Part shown: positions 7,798-21,447 of the stretch, one piece after another | How the letters are laid out: each line of letters starts with the position of its first letter | Position numbering within the stretch: the stretch's first letter is position 1 | Assembly: GCA_020632875.1 (NCBI GenBank) | Contig: JACKET010000007.1 | Span: forward strand, 372,001 to 436,000 | Source: Alphaproteobacteria bacterium | GTDB taxonomy: Bacteria; Myxococcota_A; UBA796; GCA-2862545 | Direction: 5' to 3' | DNA length: 64,000 nt | Made by a program: the position numbers and the translations under genes | Notes under the pieces: generated by a model | What the model was told of the DNA's origin: nothing | What the model saw: the letters and a program-made list of their open reading frames with translations, nothing else | Database searches by the model: none

Positions 7798-9393
7798 CTA
7801 ACCCACCGCGTAGACGAGGTTCGTCACGACCGACGCGGTCTTGTGCTTCGGACGCGCGAACGGACCTCGCCAGCGCCGGCTGGACTTCACGCGCCGCGCG
7901 AACTCCTGGGCGGAGAGCCCGGTGTCGTACAGCGCCTTCTCGAACTCCGTCTGCGCCTTCTGCCGCGCCTTGAACAGCATCATCTGGACGCGGGAGTGGG
8001 CGTTGACCTCTTGATCCCCCGTGGTCTCGATGGGGATGAACAGCGCGTCGGGCCACTTCGCCATGACGAAGGTCTGCACCCCGTCGGACACGCCGGAGCT
8101 CGGCATGCACCCGAACGGCTTCACGCTGACCGTCATGTGGTTGACGCGGTCTTCCACGAAGTGGATGAGCTTGCCGACCTCCATGTGGCCTTCGCCGCCG
8201 CGCACGTCGTTGCTGTAGTGCTCGCGGGCGAGCGCGGCGATGTGCTCCATGTTCGGGAGCTCGTATGCGTGCAGACCCACTGCCTTGGCATAGGCCTGGA
8301 AGATGCCACGGATCGCCCAGTAGCCGGCGCGCAGGCTCCACAGCTTCTTCGTCGCGTTCTTGCCGGCGAGGCCCCGGCGCGCGGCGTCGTCTTCGCGGAG
8401 GACCTGGCGGCGCTCGGTGTCGTAGCCGGCCTCCCACACGAGGAACAGCAGCCAGTTCGTGATGCCCTGGATGTCGACCTCGGCGCCCTCGCCTTCGAGG
8501 AACTGCTGCATGTGGTAGTTGCCGTCGCCCTCGGTGGTCATCGCCCAGAACTCGCCGATCAGGCTGACGACGGGCTTCGGCGTGGTGCGGTCGACCTGCA
8601 CGCCCGCGAGGATGCGGCGGCACTTGACCAGGGCGACGAGCGCGCTCTTGCGGTGGCGGAACGCGTCGGCCAGGACGGCCTTGCAGCGCTCGAGGGCCGC
8701 GTTGGTGCTGCCCGGCACGACCTCGTAGGGACGGATGCGGTAGCCGACCATGTTCAGCACGTCGCCCGCGATGAGCGAGCGCACGACGTGCCACGCGAAG
8801 GTGGGGTCGATCTTCAGGCCGAGCTCTTTGCCCGTGGCCTGCTGGATGCCGCCGGCCATCTGGAACGTCAGCACGCGGAAGCCGTCGAAGCCCGCGTCGC
8901 GGAGCGCCTTGCGGTACTCGGTGACGTACATGCCGAAGCGGCACGGACCGCAGCCCCCGGCCGTGAGGAAGATGTAGCCGTCGACGATCTCCTGCGTCGT
9001 CAGGCCCTGCTCGTCGCGCATCCGGACGAGGTGCTTCACGAGGTTGCCGACCGTGAAGTACGTGGGGCTGCACTGGCCGCGGTTGCCGAATTCCTTGCCG
9101 TACTGGAGCGATTCGACGTCGGGCACGTCGAGCACGGCGACGCGGTACCCGATGCCCGCGAGCGCGTTCGACACGAGGTGGTCGTGCGCCATCGACAGCC
9201 CGCTCACGAGGATCGTGGTGTGCGGCTTCTGGTCGGCCCAGAACTCCTGGGCGACGTTCTCGGTGTACTGCTTTCGCTCGTGCAGCCCGAGCTTGTCGGC
9301 CTCTTCAGAGGCGAAGGCCGCGAGCTCGGCCTCCAACCTGGCTTCTTCTTCCGGCGTCAGCTCGAGGTCGTCGAGGTTGGCGTCGTCGGACAT
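7798..9393 (-). CDS. 2-hydroxyacyl-CoA dehydratase D-component-like protein (COG3581-type)
   Basis: This 531-residue protein has Cys motifs typical of the dehydratase-related component that accompanies large CoA-dehydratase activases: RGQCSPTYF, TAGGCGPCRFGMYVTEYRKAL and KPFGCMPSSGVSDG. These cysteines probably bind an Fe-S cluster. The N-terminus is acidic (LTPEEEARLEAELAAFASEE). In many anaerobes the equivalent region is part of one ~1400-residue protein with two activase domains. Here the activase half is encoded separately at 12863-16330. The family's physiological substrate is generally unknown. moaB follows on the same transcript. Confidence 0.8.
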   Translation of the reverse strand: MSDDANLDDLELTPEEEARLEAELAAFASEEADKLGLHERKQYTENVAQEFWADQKPHTTILVSGLSMAHDHLVSNALAGIGYRVAVLDVPDVESLQYGKEFGNRGQCSPTYFTVGNLVKHLVRMRDEQGLTTQEIVDGYIFLTAGGCGPCRFGMYVTEYRKALRDAGFDGFRVLTFQMAGGIQQATGKELGLKIDPTFAWHVVRSLIAGDVLNMVGYRIRPYEVVPGSTNAALERCKAVLADAFRHRKSALVALVKCRRILAGVQVDRTTPKPVVSLIGEFWAMTTEGDGNYHMQQFLEGEGAEVDIQGITNWLLFLVWEAGYDTERRQVLREDDAARRGLAGKNATKKLWSLRAGYWAIRGIFQAYAKAVGLHAYELPNMEHIAALAREHYSNDVRGGEGHMEVGKLIHFVEDRVNHMTVSVKPFGCMPSSGVSDGVQTFVMAKWPDALFIPIETTGDQEVNAHSRVQMMLFKARQKAQTEFEKALYDTGLSAQEFARRVKSSRRWRGPFARPKHKTASVVTNLVYAVG

Positions 9394-9525
9394 GCAGGCT
9401 CCCGTGAATCACTGACACCGGAGTCTAGTCAATCTGTACGCGCGCATCCAGAAAGAGTGTGCGGTCCGGGGTAGACCCCCGGCGGACACTCGGGCGATGC
9501 TGCCGGCTTGGCTTCGGGGGGAATC

Positions 9526-12125
9526 GTGTTCCTGCTGTCCGCCGCGCTCGCGGCACCCACCACGATCGTCGAGAGCGAGGCCTGGTGCTTCGGCTCGGGT
9601 CTGCGCGTCATCTTCGAAGAGGATCGGGCGCGCCCCGAGGTGCGCATCACCACCGTCGTCGAGGGCGGGAGCGCGGGCGAGGAGTCCGACGAGCACGGCC
9701 TCGCGCACCTCACCGAGCACCTCTGGTTCCGGTCGCGTCCCGACACGACCGACGGCGGCGACATCTGGGCGACGACGGGCAACATCGGCGGCCGCTCCGC
9801 GACCACACCATCTACACGACGGTCGCTCCGCGCCGCTCGCTGCGGCTCCTCCTCCAGCTCGAGGCCTCCCGCATCGAAGATCCGCTCGTGGGAATCGACG
9901 GGGAGGTGTTCGACGTCGAGCGCTCGGTCGTCGGGAACGAGCTGCGGCAGCGCTACTCCAACACATCGGGCGTGCTCTCCGAGCCCCTCTACACCGCGCT
10001 GTTCCCCGAGGGGCACCCCTACCACGACCTGCCGATCGGCACCGAAGCGTCCCTCGCCGGTCTCACCCTCGACAAGGCCAGAGCCTACGCGGGCCGCTGG
10101 TACACGCCGTCCAACGTCACGGTCCATGTCTCCGGCGACCTCAGGGGCGAGGAGTTCATCGAGCTGTTCCCCCAGACCTTCCCGAAGGGCCTGCTCGTCC
10201 ACCCCGACAGCGGCGCGGTGACGAAGGAGTGCGGCACCAAGCGAGCCGATCCGGTGGCCCTCCCCGACGTCGACCCCCCCGAGCTCATCCGGATGAAAGG
10301 CGCCGTGCGGAATCCCGTGGGGATGATCGCGTGGTCGTTCCCACCCGACAAGTGGACCTTCGCCTCGTTCGACCTGGCGATTGCCGAGAATGCGATGTCG
10401 CGGGCGCTGGATCGCGGCGTATCCTGCTGGACCGACGGCGGGCGCCATGCGGGCGCGGCGTTCTGCCGGGTCCCCCTTGCGGCGGACGAGGATCCCGTCA
10501 AGGTCATGAAGAAGGGCATCCGTGCGACCTCCGACGCGTGGGAGCCCAACGTCCGCGACGCGCTCGCCGACAGCTACGACTGGTGGCGCGCCGCCAGCAA
10601 GGTCGACATCTACCGGCAGCTCGACCGCCGCGGGTCCGAGGTCGTCGCCGTGCACTTCCACAACAACGGCCGCCAGGACTGGCTGAACGCCTGGTTCGCC
10701 TCCCTCTCCGTCACGGACTTCAGCGAGGCCGCGCTGTTCGGGCAGCGCTGGCTGCTGGCCAAGCGCGCGCACTTCGCGGTGGTCGAGCCGTCCGACGACG
10801 AGCCCGCGGCCCTCCCGACGTTCCACGGCGACCGGGCGGACCAATCGTTCGCTTCGCTCGATCCGTCCACGGTGGACGTGGCCTTCCTCGATCGGATCAT
10901 CGGCGAGCCCCGCTGGGCGGCCGCGAAGCAGGAGGTACTGCCGAACGGGCTCGTCGTGACGGTGCTCCCGTACGGTCAGCACGACGTCGTGCGCGTCGAC
11001 CTCACGTTCCCCGGCGCCGGCGTCGCGGAGCCGAGCCCCGGGCTCGATGTCCTCACCTGGAACACCCTGCCGAACCCGACCCGCGACGAGCACCTGCGGG
11101 CGCTGGCCCTCGTCGGCGCCATGTGGGACGACCGTTCGTCCGACCACTGGTCGTACCGCATCGACGGCACCGACCTCGGCAAGCAGCTCGAGCTGTTGCG
11201 GAGCCACGTCGACGCACAGGTCCCCGCGGGCCTCCCGAAGGACGCCATCGAGCGCATCCAGAAGACCACGGCGACCATCGAAGGGCGGGAGCGTCGGGCC
11301 CGCGAGAACACGATGCTCGGCGAGCACGCGGTCACCCCCGAGAAGCTGGCGCAGTCCGTCGCGCTGCTCAAGGCGAAGGACCTCAAGGCCTGGGCGAAGA
11401 CGCAGCTCTCGCCCCAGGGCGCGCACCTCGTCATCGTCGGGAACGTCGACCCGGCGCGGGCCATCGCGCTGGCGAAGGGCAGCTTCGGGACGATGAAGGG
11501 CACGGGCGAGCGCGGAGAGCGCCGATTCGTCGAGGTTCCCCCTCCTCCGCGGTCCATCCTGGTCCTGGAGGACGAGGTCACGCGCACCCAGGCGTCCGTG
11601 CGGCTCGCGTGCCGCCTCGAGGGCGAGGTGGCCGCGGGTCACATCACGGCGAGCCTCGTGTCCACCGCAGCAGAAGACGTCCTGCGCCGCTCGAAGGGCC
11701 TCACGTACGGCGTCCAGGGCTCGGTGGGGAGCGACGTGGGCGGGCTGCGCCTCGACCTCGTGACCCAGGTCCAGCGCGAGGGCGTGGTCGACGCGGTGAA
11801 CAGCCTCCGCGAGGTGGTCGCCGCGCTCGCGAGCGAGGGTCCGGACGACGCGGCCCTGGCGGCCGCGCGGCTCCAGGAGGCCGGCTACCTGGCGGACTCG
11901 CTGCAGGACAGCGAGGATCTCGTCGGCTTCATGGGCGCCTACGCGCGCGCCGGGAATACGCCGGCCGACATGGACGGCTTCGGCGAGCTGCTGATGGGGA
12001 TCGACCGTGAGGCCGTGAAGAAGGCGCTCGGGTCGTGCACCGAGCACGAGGTGATCTCGATCCTGGGCACCGGAGTCGCCGACGTGCTCACAGCGGGCGG
12101 GCTCCAGCACCACGTCGTGAAATAG
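9526..12125 (+). CDS. M16 (insulinase-like) zinc peptidase, secreted, frameshifted
   Basis: The N-terminal frame begins at GTG 9526 after a GGGGGGA site (alternative TTG 9508) with a secretion signal MFLLSAALAAP. It carries the inverted zinc motif HLTEH at 9706-9720. Homology then jumps from that frame to the next one at about 9790-9801, where the product continues DHTIYTTVAPRRSLRLLLQ and VGNELRQRYSNTSG, the expected third-ligand helix. A single missing base explains the jump. The rest, to 12125, is a normal M16 protein with N- and C-terminal halves (PNGLVVTVLPYGQHDVVRVDL, GLTYGVQGSVGS). The gene is either truly broken or carries a sequencing error. It converges on a membrane-protein gene with a 3-bp gap. 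Confidence 0.8.
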
Positions 12126-12128
12126 GCG

Positions 12129-12851
12129 CTACGCCTCGATCGCCTTGATCGCCCGCCACGTCACCACCTGGACCAGCGGAACCGCCGCCATCAACAGCGG
12201 CAACCCGAGCCCCGCCGTCAGGCAGAACGCGCCGAACGTCGCCGCGATGTAGACCAGCAGCAGCACGATCAGGATGCCGGCCTGCTCGATGCACACGTTC
12301 ATGCTGCGCTGGAGCGCCTCGAACGCATCGAGGTCCTCGTCGACCATCGCGATGTACGTGAAGCTCGTGAGGTACGCGACGGCCAGGCCGGGCAGCACGC
12401 ACATCAGGTTCCCGATCTGCAGCCCCAGGTAGATGATCACGAACGCGATGGCCGCCTGCGCGAACTTGCCGCCCTCGCCGATCAGCATGCCCGCATCGGC
12501 CTCTTCGGCCCGGTCGAGGTGCAGCAGGATGCGGATGTAGCCGAGGTTCAGGAACGTCACGACGAACCCGAAGAAGAACCCGAAGATCAGGTTGAACCCC
12601 GTGGTCGGCCAGTACATCGACTCGTCGATGGCGCCCCAGACGCCCATCGAGATGCTCACGCCCACCGCGGCCATCTGCACGATGAAGAGCACCGCGAACG
12701 CCGGCAGCAGCACGCTCATGTTGGCCTTGGCGACCATCCAGCTGCGCTCGAGGATGGGCATCAGGTCGAGGGGCGCCGGGGTGGCGTCGTAGTCGAGCTG
12801 CGCGCCACGGTCGAAATCCGAGCCGGGGGCGAAGGCGTTGTCGTCGGACAT
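12129..12851 (-). CDS. Polytopic membrane protein
   Basis: This 240-residue protein starts at an ATG with AGGAGA upstream. A soluble acidic N-terminus (about 45 residues) is followed by hydrophobic segments at about 48-70, 85-108, 140-160, 163-180 and 200-230. It resembles the DUF975 / glycerophosphodiester-phosphodiesterase membrane-domain type of protein, with SWMVAKANMSVLLPAFAVLF, LGYIRILLHLDR and GLAVAYLTSFTYIAMVDEDLDAFEALQRSM. The last segment is a typical regulatory loop of that group. It lies 11 bp downstream of the activase gene and is probably co-transcribed. Its function is unknown. Confidence 0.75.
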   Translation of the reverse strand: MSDDNAFAPGSDFDRGAQLDYDATPAPLDLMPILERSWMVAKANMSVLLPAFAVLFIVQMAAVGVSISMGVWGAIDESMYWPTTGFNLIFGFFFGFVVTFLNLGYIRILLHLDRAEEADAGMLIGEGGKFAQAAIAFVIIYLGLQIGNLMCVLPGLAVAYLTSFTYIAMVDEDLDAFEALQRSMNVCIEQAGILIVLLLVYIAATFGAFCLTAGLGLPLLMAAVPLVQVVTWRAIKAIEA

Positions 12852-12862
12852 CCTGGAATCTC

Positions 12863-16330
<3,468 letters not shown>

Positions 16331-16448
16331 CCTCACCTCCGCCTGCCCCCATAGCCCGTCCGGAGCCGCGGCGAGCGCGGGTGACATTGCCGGAACCCCG
16401 GGATCCGGCTACTGACGCGTGGCTATGCCGTGACGGCCCGGAAACACT

Positions 16449-16463
16449 TGCGGATCCTCCGCA
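16449..16463. promoter_or_regulatory. Inverted repeat upstream of the first Asp-repeat lipoprotein
   Basis: TGCGGA-TCC-TCCGCA is a perfect 6-bp inverted repeat about 37-51 bp before the ATG at 16500. It lies in the 169-bp divergent gap shared with the activase gene. It could be an operator or a small hairpin in the 5' leader. No convincing -10/-35 pair was found. Confidence 0.3.
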
Positions 16464-16499
16464 GAATCGGGCAGGATGCGGCCATTCTATGGAGAAACG

Positions 16500-18779
16500 A
16501 TGCGTCGTCTCATCTTCGCCCTGGCCCTCGTCTCTGCGTGCAAGGGGTCCAGCCTGAACCCGCCCGGCGTCGAGGTCGACACCGACACCGACACCGACGC
16601 GGATGCCGACACCGATGCGGATGCCGACACCGACTCCGACGCGGATGCCGACGCCGATGCGGATGCTGACGCCGATGCGGATGCAGACGCCGATGCGGAT
16701 GCCGACGCGGATGCCGACGCCGACGCGGATGCCGACGCCGACGCCGATGCCGACTCCGACGCCGATACCGACACCGACGCCTGCTACCCGCCCGAGGTGA
16801 ACGTCAACACGACGACCGGGCTCGCGGTGGCCTCCGGCGACACCTGCGGCGCGTTCGACGACTACTCGCAGGCCTGCGGCGGCACGACGCCGAGCGAAGA
16901 CCGCTCGCACCTCTTCACCGCGCCCTACGCGGCCACCTGGCAGTTCGACACCGAAGGCTCGGCCTTCGACACCGTCATCACGCTCCACGAGCCGTGCCCG
17001 TCGGATGCCGAGATCGACTGCAACGACGACTACTCCGGCATCAGCCCGCGCTCCCGCGTCGATCTCGCGATGACCCAGGGCGAGCAGATCGTGGTCATCG
17101 TCGAGGGCTTCAACGCGAACTGCGGCCAGTACCAGCTGAACATCGTCGAGGCCGGGCAGTCCGACACGGATACCGACGCCGACACCGACTCCGATGCCGA
17201 CTCCGACTCCGACGCCGACTCGGATGCCGACGCCGATGCGGATTCCGACACCGACGCCGACGCGGATGCCGACGCCGACACCGATGCCGACTCCGACTCG
17301 GATGCCGACACCGATCCGGGCTGCACCGACGACGCGTTCGAGAACAACGACTCCATCGCGACCGCCACGACCTACCCGGGCCCGCAGATCAACCTCGTGG
17401 TCTTCGGCAACGACTCCGACTTCTGGGAGGTCCAGGTCGACGGCAACGGCACCGTCGAGGTCGACCTCACCTTCGTGCACTCGCTCGGCGACATCGACGT
17501 GCGCCTGAAGAACGCCGCGGGCACCACCCTCGCCTCGGCCCTCTCCAGCACCGACGACGAGTTCCTCACCTGGACGAACCCGAGCCCCACGGGCACGCTC
17601 GTCTACGTCGAAGTCGACCTGCTCGGCTCCAACAACTGCAACCTGTACGACCTCGACATCACCACGATCGCGCCGGCCTGTCCGCCCGACGAGTGGGAGC
17701 CGAACAACTCGTCCGGCGCGGCGGTGAACACGGGCGCCGACACGTACCTCTTCGGCCTCACGCTCGACAATCCGACCGACCCCGAAGACTGGTTCCGCGT
17801 CACCCTGCAGCCGGGCGACCAGATCTTCGCCGACGCGTTCTTCACCGATGCCGAGGGCGACATCGACCTCTACCTCACGAACGGCACGACCAACTTCGCG
17901 ACGGGCAACTCCACGACCGACAACGAGTCGATCGCCTACACCAACAACACGGGCGCCACGCAGAACCTCTTCCTGCGCACCCGCCTGTTCGGCGCGGGCA
18001 CCTGCAACGACTACTCGCTGCTGTGGGACGTCTTCAACGCCGCCACGTGCAACGACGACAACTACGAGCCCAACGACACCCGCGCGTCCGCACCGCTCGA
18101 TCCGCCCTCGCCGGTCAACGGTGTGCTCGACGCCGATGCCAGCTCGCAAGACTTCTTCAACCTGTTCATGGGCCCCGGCGACACGATCGACATCTCGGTC
18201 GACTTCATCCACGCCAACGGCGACATCGATGTCGAGCTGCAGAACGGCAGCGGCACGGTCCTCGCGGAAGGCGCGACGGTCGGCTCCCCCGAGACGCTCA
18301 CCTACACGAACAACACCGGCGGCTACCAGGTCGTCTACCCGCGCGTGTTCCTGTGGAACGGCGGCGATCCCGGCGAGTGCACGACGTACTCGATGGACTA
18401 CACGATCACCGAAGCGGTGAACTCCTGCGTCGACGACATCTACGAGCAGAACGACAGCCCCGCGACCGCCACGCCCATCACCGTCGACTGGCCGGGCTCC
18501 GACACCTGGTTCGGCATCGGTGACGACGCCGACTGGTACCTGCTCGACGCGGGCAGCTTCCTCGGCATCGGCGAGCTGCACGAGGTGCAGGTGACCGACG
18601 GGGCCGGCGATCTCGACCTCTACATGTACGACCTCGACATGAACCTGCTCGACTCGTCGGCCACGTTCAACAACACCGAGTCGGTCACCACCCCCGAGGG
18701 CGAGTGGGTCTTCCTCCAGATCGTGCCGTTCGGCAGCACGACCTGCGAGCCCTACACGCTCTTCGTCGACTCGTACTGA
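16500..18779 (+). CDS. Lipoprotein with two Asp-rich repeat tethers and tandem PPC domains
   Basis: The ATG at 16500 follows GGAGAAACG. This 759-residue protein begins with a lipoprotein signal MRRLIFALALVSAC (lipid Cys14). Residues about 27-93 are a near-pure alternation of Asp with Thr, Ala or Ser. A beta-rich domain follows (95-220), then a second Asp repeat (222-272). Four PPC (bacterial pre-peptidase C-terminal) domains come last, each with a C-x-DD-x-(Y/F/W)-E-x-ND start, a GDIDL(Y)L strand and a late Cys. PPC domains often aid secretion or act as surface modules. No catalytic domain is attached. The protein is probably exposed at the outer membrane. The next gene is a shorter paralogue in the same orientation. 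Confidence 0.85.
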   Translation: MRRLIFALALVSACKGSSLNPPGVEVDTDTDTDADADTDADADTDSDADADADADADADADADADADADADADADADADADADADSDADTDTDACYPPEVNVNTTTGLAVASGDTCGAFDDYSQACGGTTPSEDRSHLFTAPYAATWQFDTEGSAFDTVITLHEPCPSDAEIDCNDDYSGISPRSRVDLAMTQGEQIVVIVEGFNANCGQYQLNIVEAGQSDTDTDADTDSDADSDSDADSDADADADSDTDADADADADTDADSDSDADTDPGCTDDAFENNDSIATATTYPGPQINLVVFGNDSDFWEVQVDGNGTVEVDLTFVHSLGDIDVRLKNAAGTTLASALSSTDDEFLTWTNPSPTGTLVYVEVDLLGSNNCNLYDLDITTIAPACPPDEWEPNNSSGAAVNTGADTYLFGLTLDNPTDPEDWFRVTLQPGDQIFADAFFTDAEGDIDLYLTNGTTNFATGNSTTDNESIAYTNNTGATQNLFLRTRLFGAGTCNDYSLLWDVFNAATCNDDNYEPNDTRASAPLDPPSPVNGVLDADASSQDFFNLFMGPGDTIDISVDFIHANGDIDVELQNGSGTVLAEGATVGSPETLTYTNNTGGYQVVYPRVFLWNGGDPGECTTYSMDYTITEAVNSCVDDIYEQNDSPATATPITVDWPGSDTWFGIGDDADWYLLDAGSFLGIGELHEVQVTDGAGDLDLYMYDLDMNLLDSSATFNNTESVTTPEGEWVFLQIVPFGSTTCEPYTLFVDSY

Positions 18780-18787
18780 GGCCGGTC

Positions 18788-20443
18788 TTGGCGGGTCACC
18801 GAACGGTCGTCCTCCTCGCGCTCGCCCTCGCGGCGGGCGCGGGCTGCAAGTCCGAGCTCGCCCCCCCGGTCCCGCCGGAGGGTGATGCCGACACGGATGC
18901 CGATGCCGACACCGACGCAGACGCGGATACCGACGCGGATGCGGATGCCGACACCGACGCCGACACCGACACCGACACGCCGAACCCGAACTGTCCCAAC
19001 GACGCGTTCGAGCCCAACGACACGCAGGGTCAGGCCACCACGTACGCCTACCCGCTCGCCAACCTCGTGCTCGACGACAACGACCTCGATCTCTTCGGGG
19101 TCCAGGTCCCGGCGGGCGGCAACGTCGAGGTCAGCATCGCGTTCGCCAACGTGCTCGGCGACATCGACCTCCGCCTGAAGGGGATCGGTGGCAACGTGCT
19201 CGACCAGAGCGTCTCGACGGGCAACACCGAGACCGTCGCGTGGACCAACACCGGCGGGTCGCCCGCCACCGTCTACGCCGAGGTCGACCTCGTCGGCTCG
19301 GGCTGCAACGCGTACAGCCTCAACATCAACACGGGCGTGCCGGGCGCGAACTGCCCCGACGACGTGTTCGAGCCGAACGACACCACCGTGCAGGCGTCCG
19401 TCGCGAACAGCCCGCTGTTCAACCTCGTCCTCGACAGCGACGCCTCGAGCGAGGACTTCTTCTCCGTCACGCTGCAGCCCGGCGACGAGCTGCTGGTCGA
19501 CGCCTTCTTCAAGGACGCCGACGGCGACATCGACATCTACGTCGTCGATTCCGCGGGCGCGACGCTCGCGAGCTCGACCAGCACGACCGACAACGAGTCG
19601 ACCAGCTGGACCAACGGCACCGGCGCGACGCAGACGGTCTTCATCAAGACCCGGATGTTCGGCTCCGGCTGCAACGTCTACGACCTCTCGTACAACGTGC
19701 TCGTGGCCGGCCCCACCTGCGTCGACGACAGCTGGGAGCCCAACGACACCGAGAACCAGGCCCCGTTCGACCCGCCCGCGCCGCTCAACGGCATGGTGCT
19801 CGACGGCCAGGCGAGCAGCTCCGACCTCTACAACATCCTGCTCGGGCCGGGCGACGAGATCGAGGTCGACCTCTACTTCCTGCACGCCAACGGCGACATC
19901 GACCTCCGCCTCAAGGAACGCGGCGGCAACAACCTCGTCTCGAGCACGTCCGCGACGGACAACGAGTCGCTCTCGTGGCTCAACACCAGCGGCACGTACA
20001 AAGAGGTCTTCATCAACCCGTTCCTCTTCGGGACGAGCACCACCTGCGCGACCTACACGCTCGACTACGACATCATCCCGGGCGCCACGCAGTGCGTCGA
20101 CGACGCGTACGAAGACAACGACTCCGCGCAGATGCCCATCCCGGGGCTCTCCGTGCCCATCGGTGGCCTGAAGACCTGGAACCTCGTCGCCGACGACAAC
20201 GACTGGTACTTCGTGCAGGCCCTGCCCTTCGAAGACCTCACGTTCGAGACCACGGCGTTCGGGGGCGACATCGACCTCTACCTGTACGACGGGAACCTGA
20301 ACCCCGTCGATCAGTCCGCCACCGGGAACCCCATCGAGAACGTGCGCTGGTCGTCGCTCTTCGGGGGCATCGCCGTGCTCGAGGTGCGCCGCTTCTCGGG
20401 CCAGTGCCTCGACTACCAGCTGGTCATCGACAGCGACTTCTGA
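18788..20443 (+). CDS. Asp-repeat lipoprotein with four PPC domains (paralogue of the previous gene)
   Basis: The likely start is TTG 18788, 9 bp after the upstream stop, with a GAGG ribosome site. It gives a lipoprotein signal ending LALAAGAGC (lipid Cys20). Residues about 33-63 are an Asp-Ala/Thr repeat. Four PPC domains follow, starting at NCPNDAFEPNDT, NCPDDVFEPNDT, TCVDDSWEPNDT and QCVDDAYEDNDS. Each keeps the GDIDL strand and paired cysteines. The 551-residue protein lacks the extra N-terminal domain and second tether of its neighbour. The two were probably made by duplication and are likely co-transcribed. No enzymatic domain is present. Confidence 0.83.
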   Translation: MAGHRTVVLLALALAAGAGCKSELAPPVPPEGDADTDADADTDADADTDADADADTDADTDTDTPNPNCPNDAFEPNDTQGQATTYAYPLANLVLDDNDLDLFGVQVPAGGNVEVSIAFANVLGDIDLRLKGIGGNVLDQSVSTGNTETVAWTNTGGSPATVYAEVDLVGSGCNAYSLNINTGVPGANCPDDVFEPNDTTVQASVANSPLFNLVLDSDASSEDFFSVTLQPGDELLVDAFFKDADGDIDIYVVDSAGATLASSTSTTDNESTSWTNGTGATQTVFIKTRMFGSGCNVYDLSYNVLVAGPTCVDDSWEPNDTENQAPFDPPAPLNGMVLDGQASSSDLYNILLGPGDEIEVDLYFLHANGDIDLRLKERGGNNLVSSTSATDNESLSWLNTSGTYKEVFINPFLFGTSTTCATYTLDYDIIPGATQCVDDAYEDNDSAQMPIPGLSVPIGGLKTWNLVADDNDWYFVQALPFEDLTFETTAFGGDIDLYLYDGNLNPVDQSATGNPIENVRWSSLFGGIAVLEVRRFSGQCLDYQLVIDSDF

Positions 20444-20470
20444 GTCGCCCGAGGCGGCTCCGAATTCACA

Positions 20471-20507
20471 GGGAGGAGTCAGCGGCTTCAAGCCGCTGAA
20501 GGCTCCC
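20471..20507 (+). terminator. Hairpin after the PPC lipoprotein pair
   Basis: GGGAG (20471) and CTCCC (20503) bracket a perfect stem CAGCGGC (20480-20486) / GCCGCTG (20492-20498) with loop TTCAA. It sits 28 bp past the stop codon of the second lipoprotein. There is no T-tract, so it may be an intrinsic terminator of the high-GC type or an mRNA 3'-end stabiliser. Confidence 0.55.
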
Positions 20508-20573
20508 GGTCGTAGGAATACGTTTGGATTACACGCGGAAGAACGGCGGGCACCCGGGCGTTAAGCAGAACGC

Positions 20574-20828
20574 ATGGCCGGTGACCCGCTCGATCAGCTG
20601 CCCCTCGACGTGCTCCTCGCGCTGCGCGACGCCATCGCAGACCCGTCCGACCAGGGCCGCGAGCGCGCCCAGCAACGCGCCGCGAACGCCGGCTTCTACC
20701 TCGAGTGCCTCAACGAGCAGTCGAACGCCGAGGCCGAAGGCCCGCCGGTGAAGCTCGCCGAGCCCATCGCGATGGAGCCGGCGCCCGAAGGCGTGCAGGC
20801 CATCGAGCTCGAGTTCCCCCGCCGCTGA
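20574..20828 (+). CDS. Small acidic hypothetical protein
   Basis: This 84-residue protein begins MAGDPLDQLPLDVLLALRD. It is predicted helical in its first half, with a Pro/Glu-rich second half ending IELEFPRR. It has GC-rich codon use like its neighbours. No strong ribosome site and no known domain were recognised. It converges on a small membrane-protein gene with a 13-bp gap. It may be real because the frame is intact with good third-position GC, but support is modest. Confidence 0.5.
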   Translation: MAGDPLDQLPLDVLLALRDAIADPSDQGRERAQQRAANAGFYLECLNEQSNAEAEGPPVKLAEPIAMEPAPEGVQAIELEFPRR

Positions 20829-20841
20829 CGCGCCGCGGAGG

Positions 20842-21078
20842 CTAGTCGTCGTCGTCGTCGTCGCCCAGGGCCTCGAGGCCGCCCTGACCCCGGACGAAGA
20901 CCTGCGAGACCGTCTCTGCGCCCGCAGACACGGCTTCCTTCACGGAGACCTTCTTCTTGCCACGGCGGCGCAGGATGATGATGCCGAGCACGAACAGCAG
21001 CATGAAGATGCCGATGCCACAGCACAGCAGGGTGGTGAGCAGGCTGACCAGCAGGCCGATGATGGTGGTGGTGTCCAC
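20842..21078 (-). CDS. Small single-pass or double-pass membrane protein with poly-Asp tail
   Basis: This 78-residue protein has a hydrophobic stretch at residues 5-36 (IIGLLVSLLTTLLCCGIGIF, then MLLFVLGIIIL). A basic stop-transfer RRRGKKK follows, then an amphipathic cytoplasmic tail ending in six Asp. It lies 30 bp downstream of another membrane-protein gene on the same strand, so it may belong to the kinase operon. No family was recognised. Confidence 0.6.
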   Translation of the reverse strand: MDTTTIIGLLVSLLTTLLCCGIGIFMLLFVLGIIILRRRGKKKVSVKEAVSAGAETVSQVFVRGQGGLEALGDDDDDD

Positions 21079-21108
21079 GAGCGGGCTCCAGCTTGAGCGG
21101 AGCCAAGG

Positions 21109-21447
21109 TTAACGCATCTCGCCGCGTTCGCCTGCCCCTGGAGGTCTCAGGGTCGCTGCAGCCAGCACGGCCACCGTCACCTGCAGCGTGAAAACCGCGA
21201 TCATCCCCGTATCGACGAGCGTCTCGCGAGCCTGTGCACCCGCGAGCCCGGCGAACACCGAGAGGGGGATCACGGGCATCATCAGCCCGACCCAGAGCGC
21301 GAGGCGCACGCCGCGGAGCGCGCCGACCGCCACGCCCGTGTAGATCACGGCCCCTCCGATGGCGCCCAGCCCCTTTCCGAGCCACACGACCTGCGCGAGA
21401 TCCGCGACCGCGATGGCGATCGCCACCGCCGCGAGCGCGCGGATCAC
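21109..21447 (-). CDS. Four-segment membrane protein coupled to the kinase
   Basis: This 112-residue protein starts with GTG 21447, which overlaps the kinase stop (GTGA), a sign of translational coupling. It is almost entirely hydrophobic, with segments at about 2-18, 25-43, 50-70 and 82-104. It begins MIRALAAVAIAIAVADLAQVV. No domain was recognised. It is probably a small integral membrane partner or a bystander of the kinase. Confidence 0.65.
   Translation of the reverse strand: MIRALAAVAIAIAVADLAQVVWLGKGLGAIGGAVIYTGVAVGALRGVRLALWVGLMMPVIPLSVFAGLAGAQARETLVDTGMIAVFTLQVTVAVLAAATLRPPGAGERGEMR

Noticed and set aside
9781..9803. Programmed -1 ribosomal frameshift in the M16 gene
   Set aside because: There is no X-XXY-YYZ slippery site or downstream pseudoknot-like sequence, and the family does not use frameshifting. 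A mutation or sequencing error is simpler.
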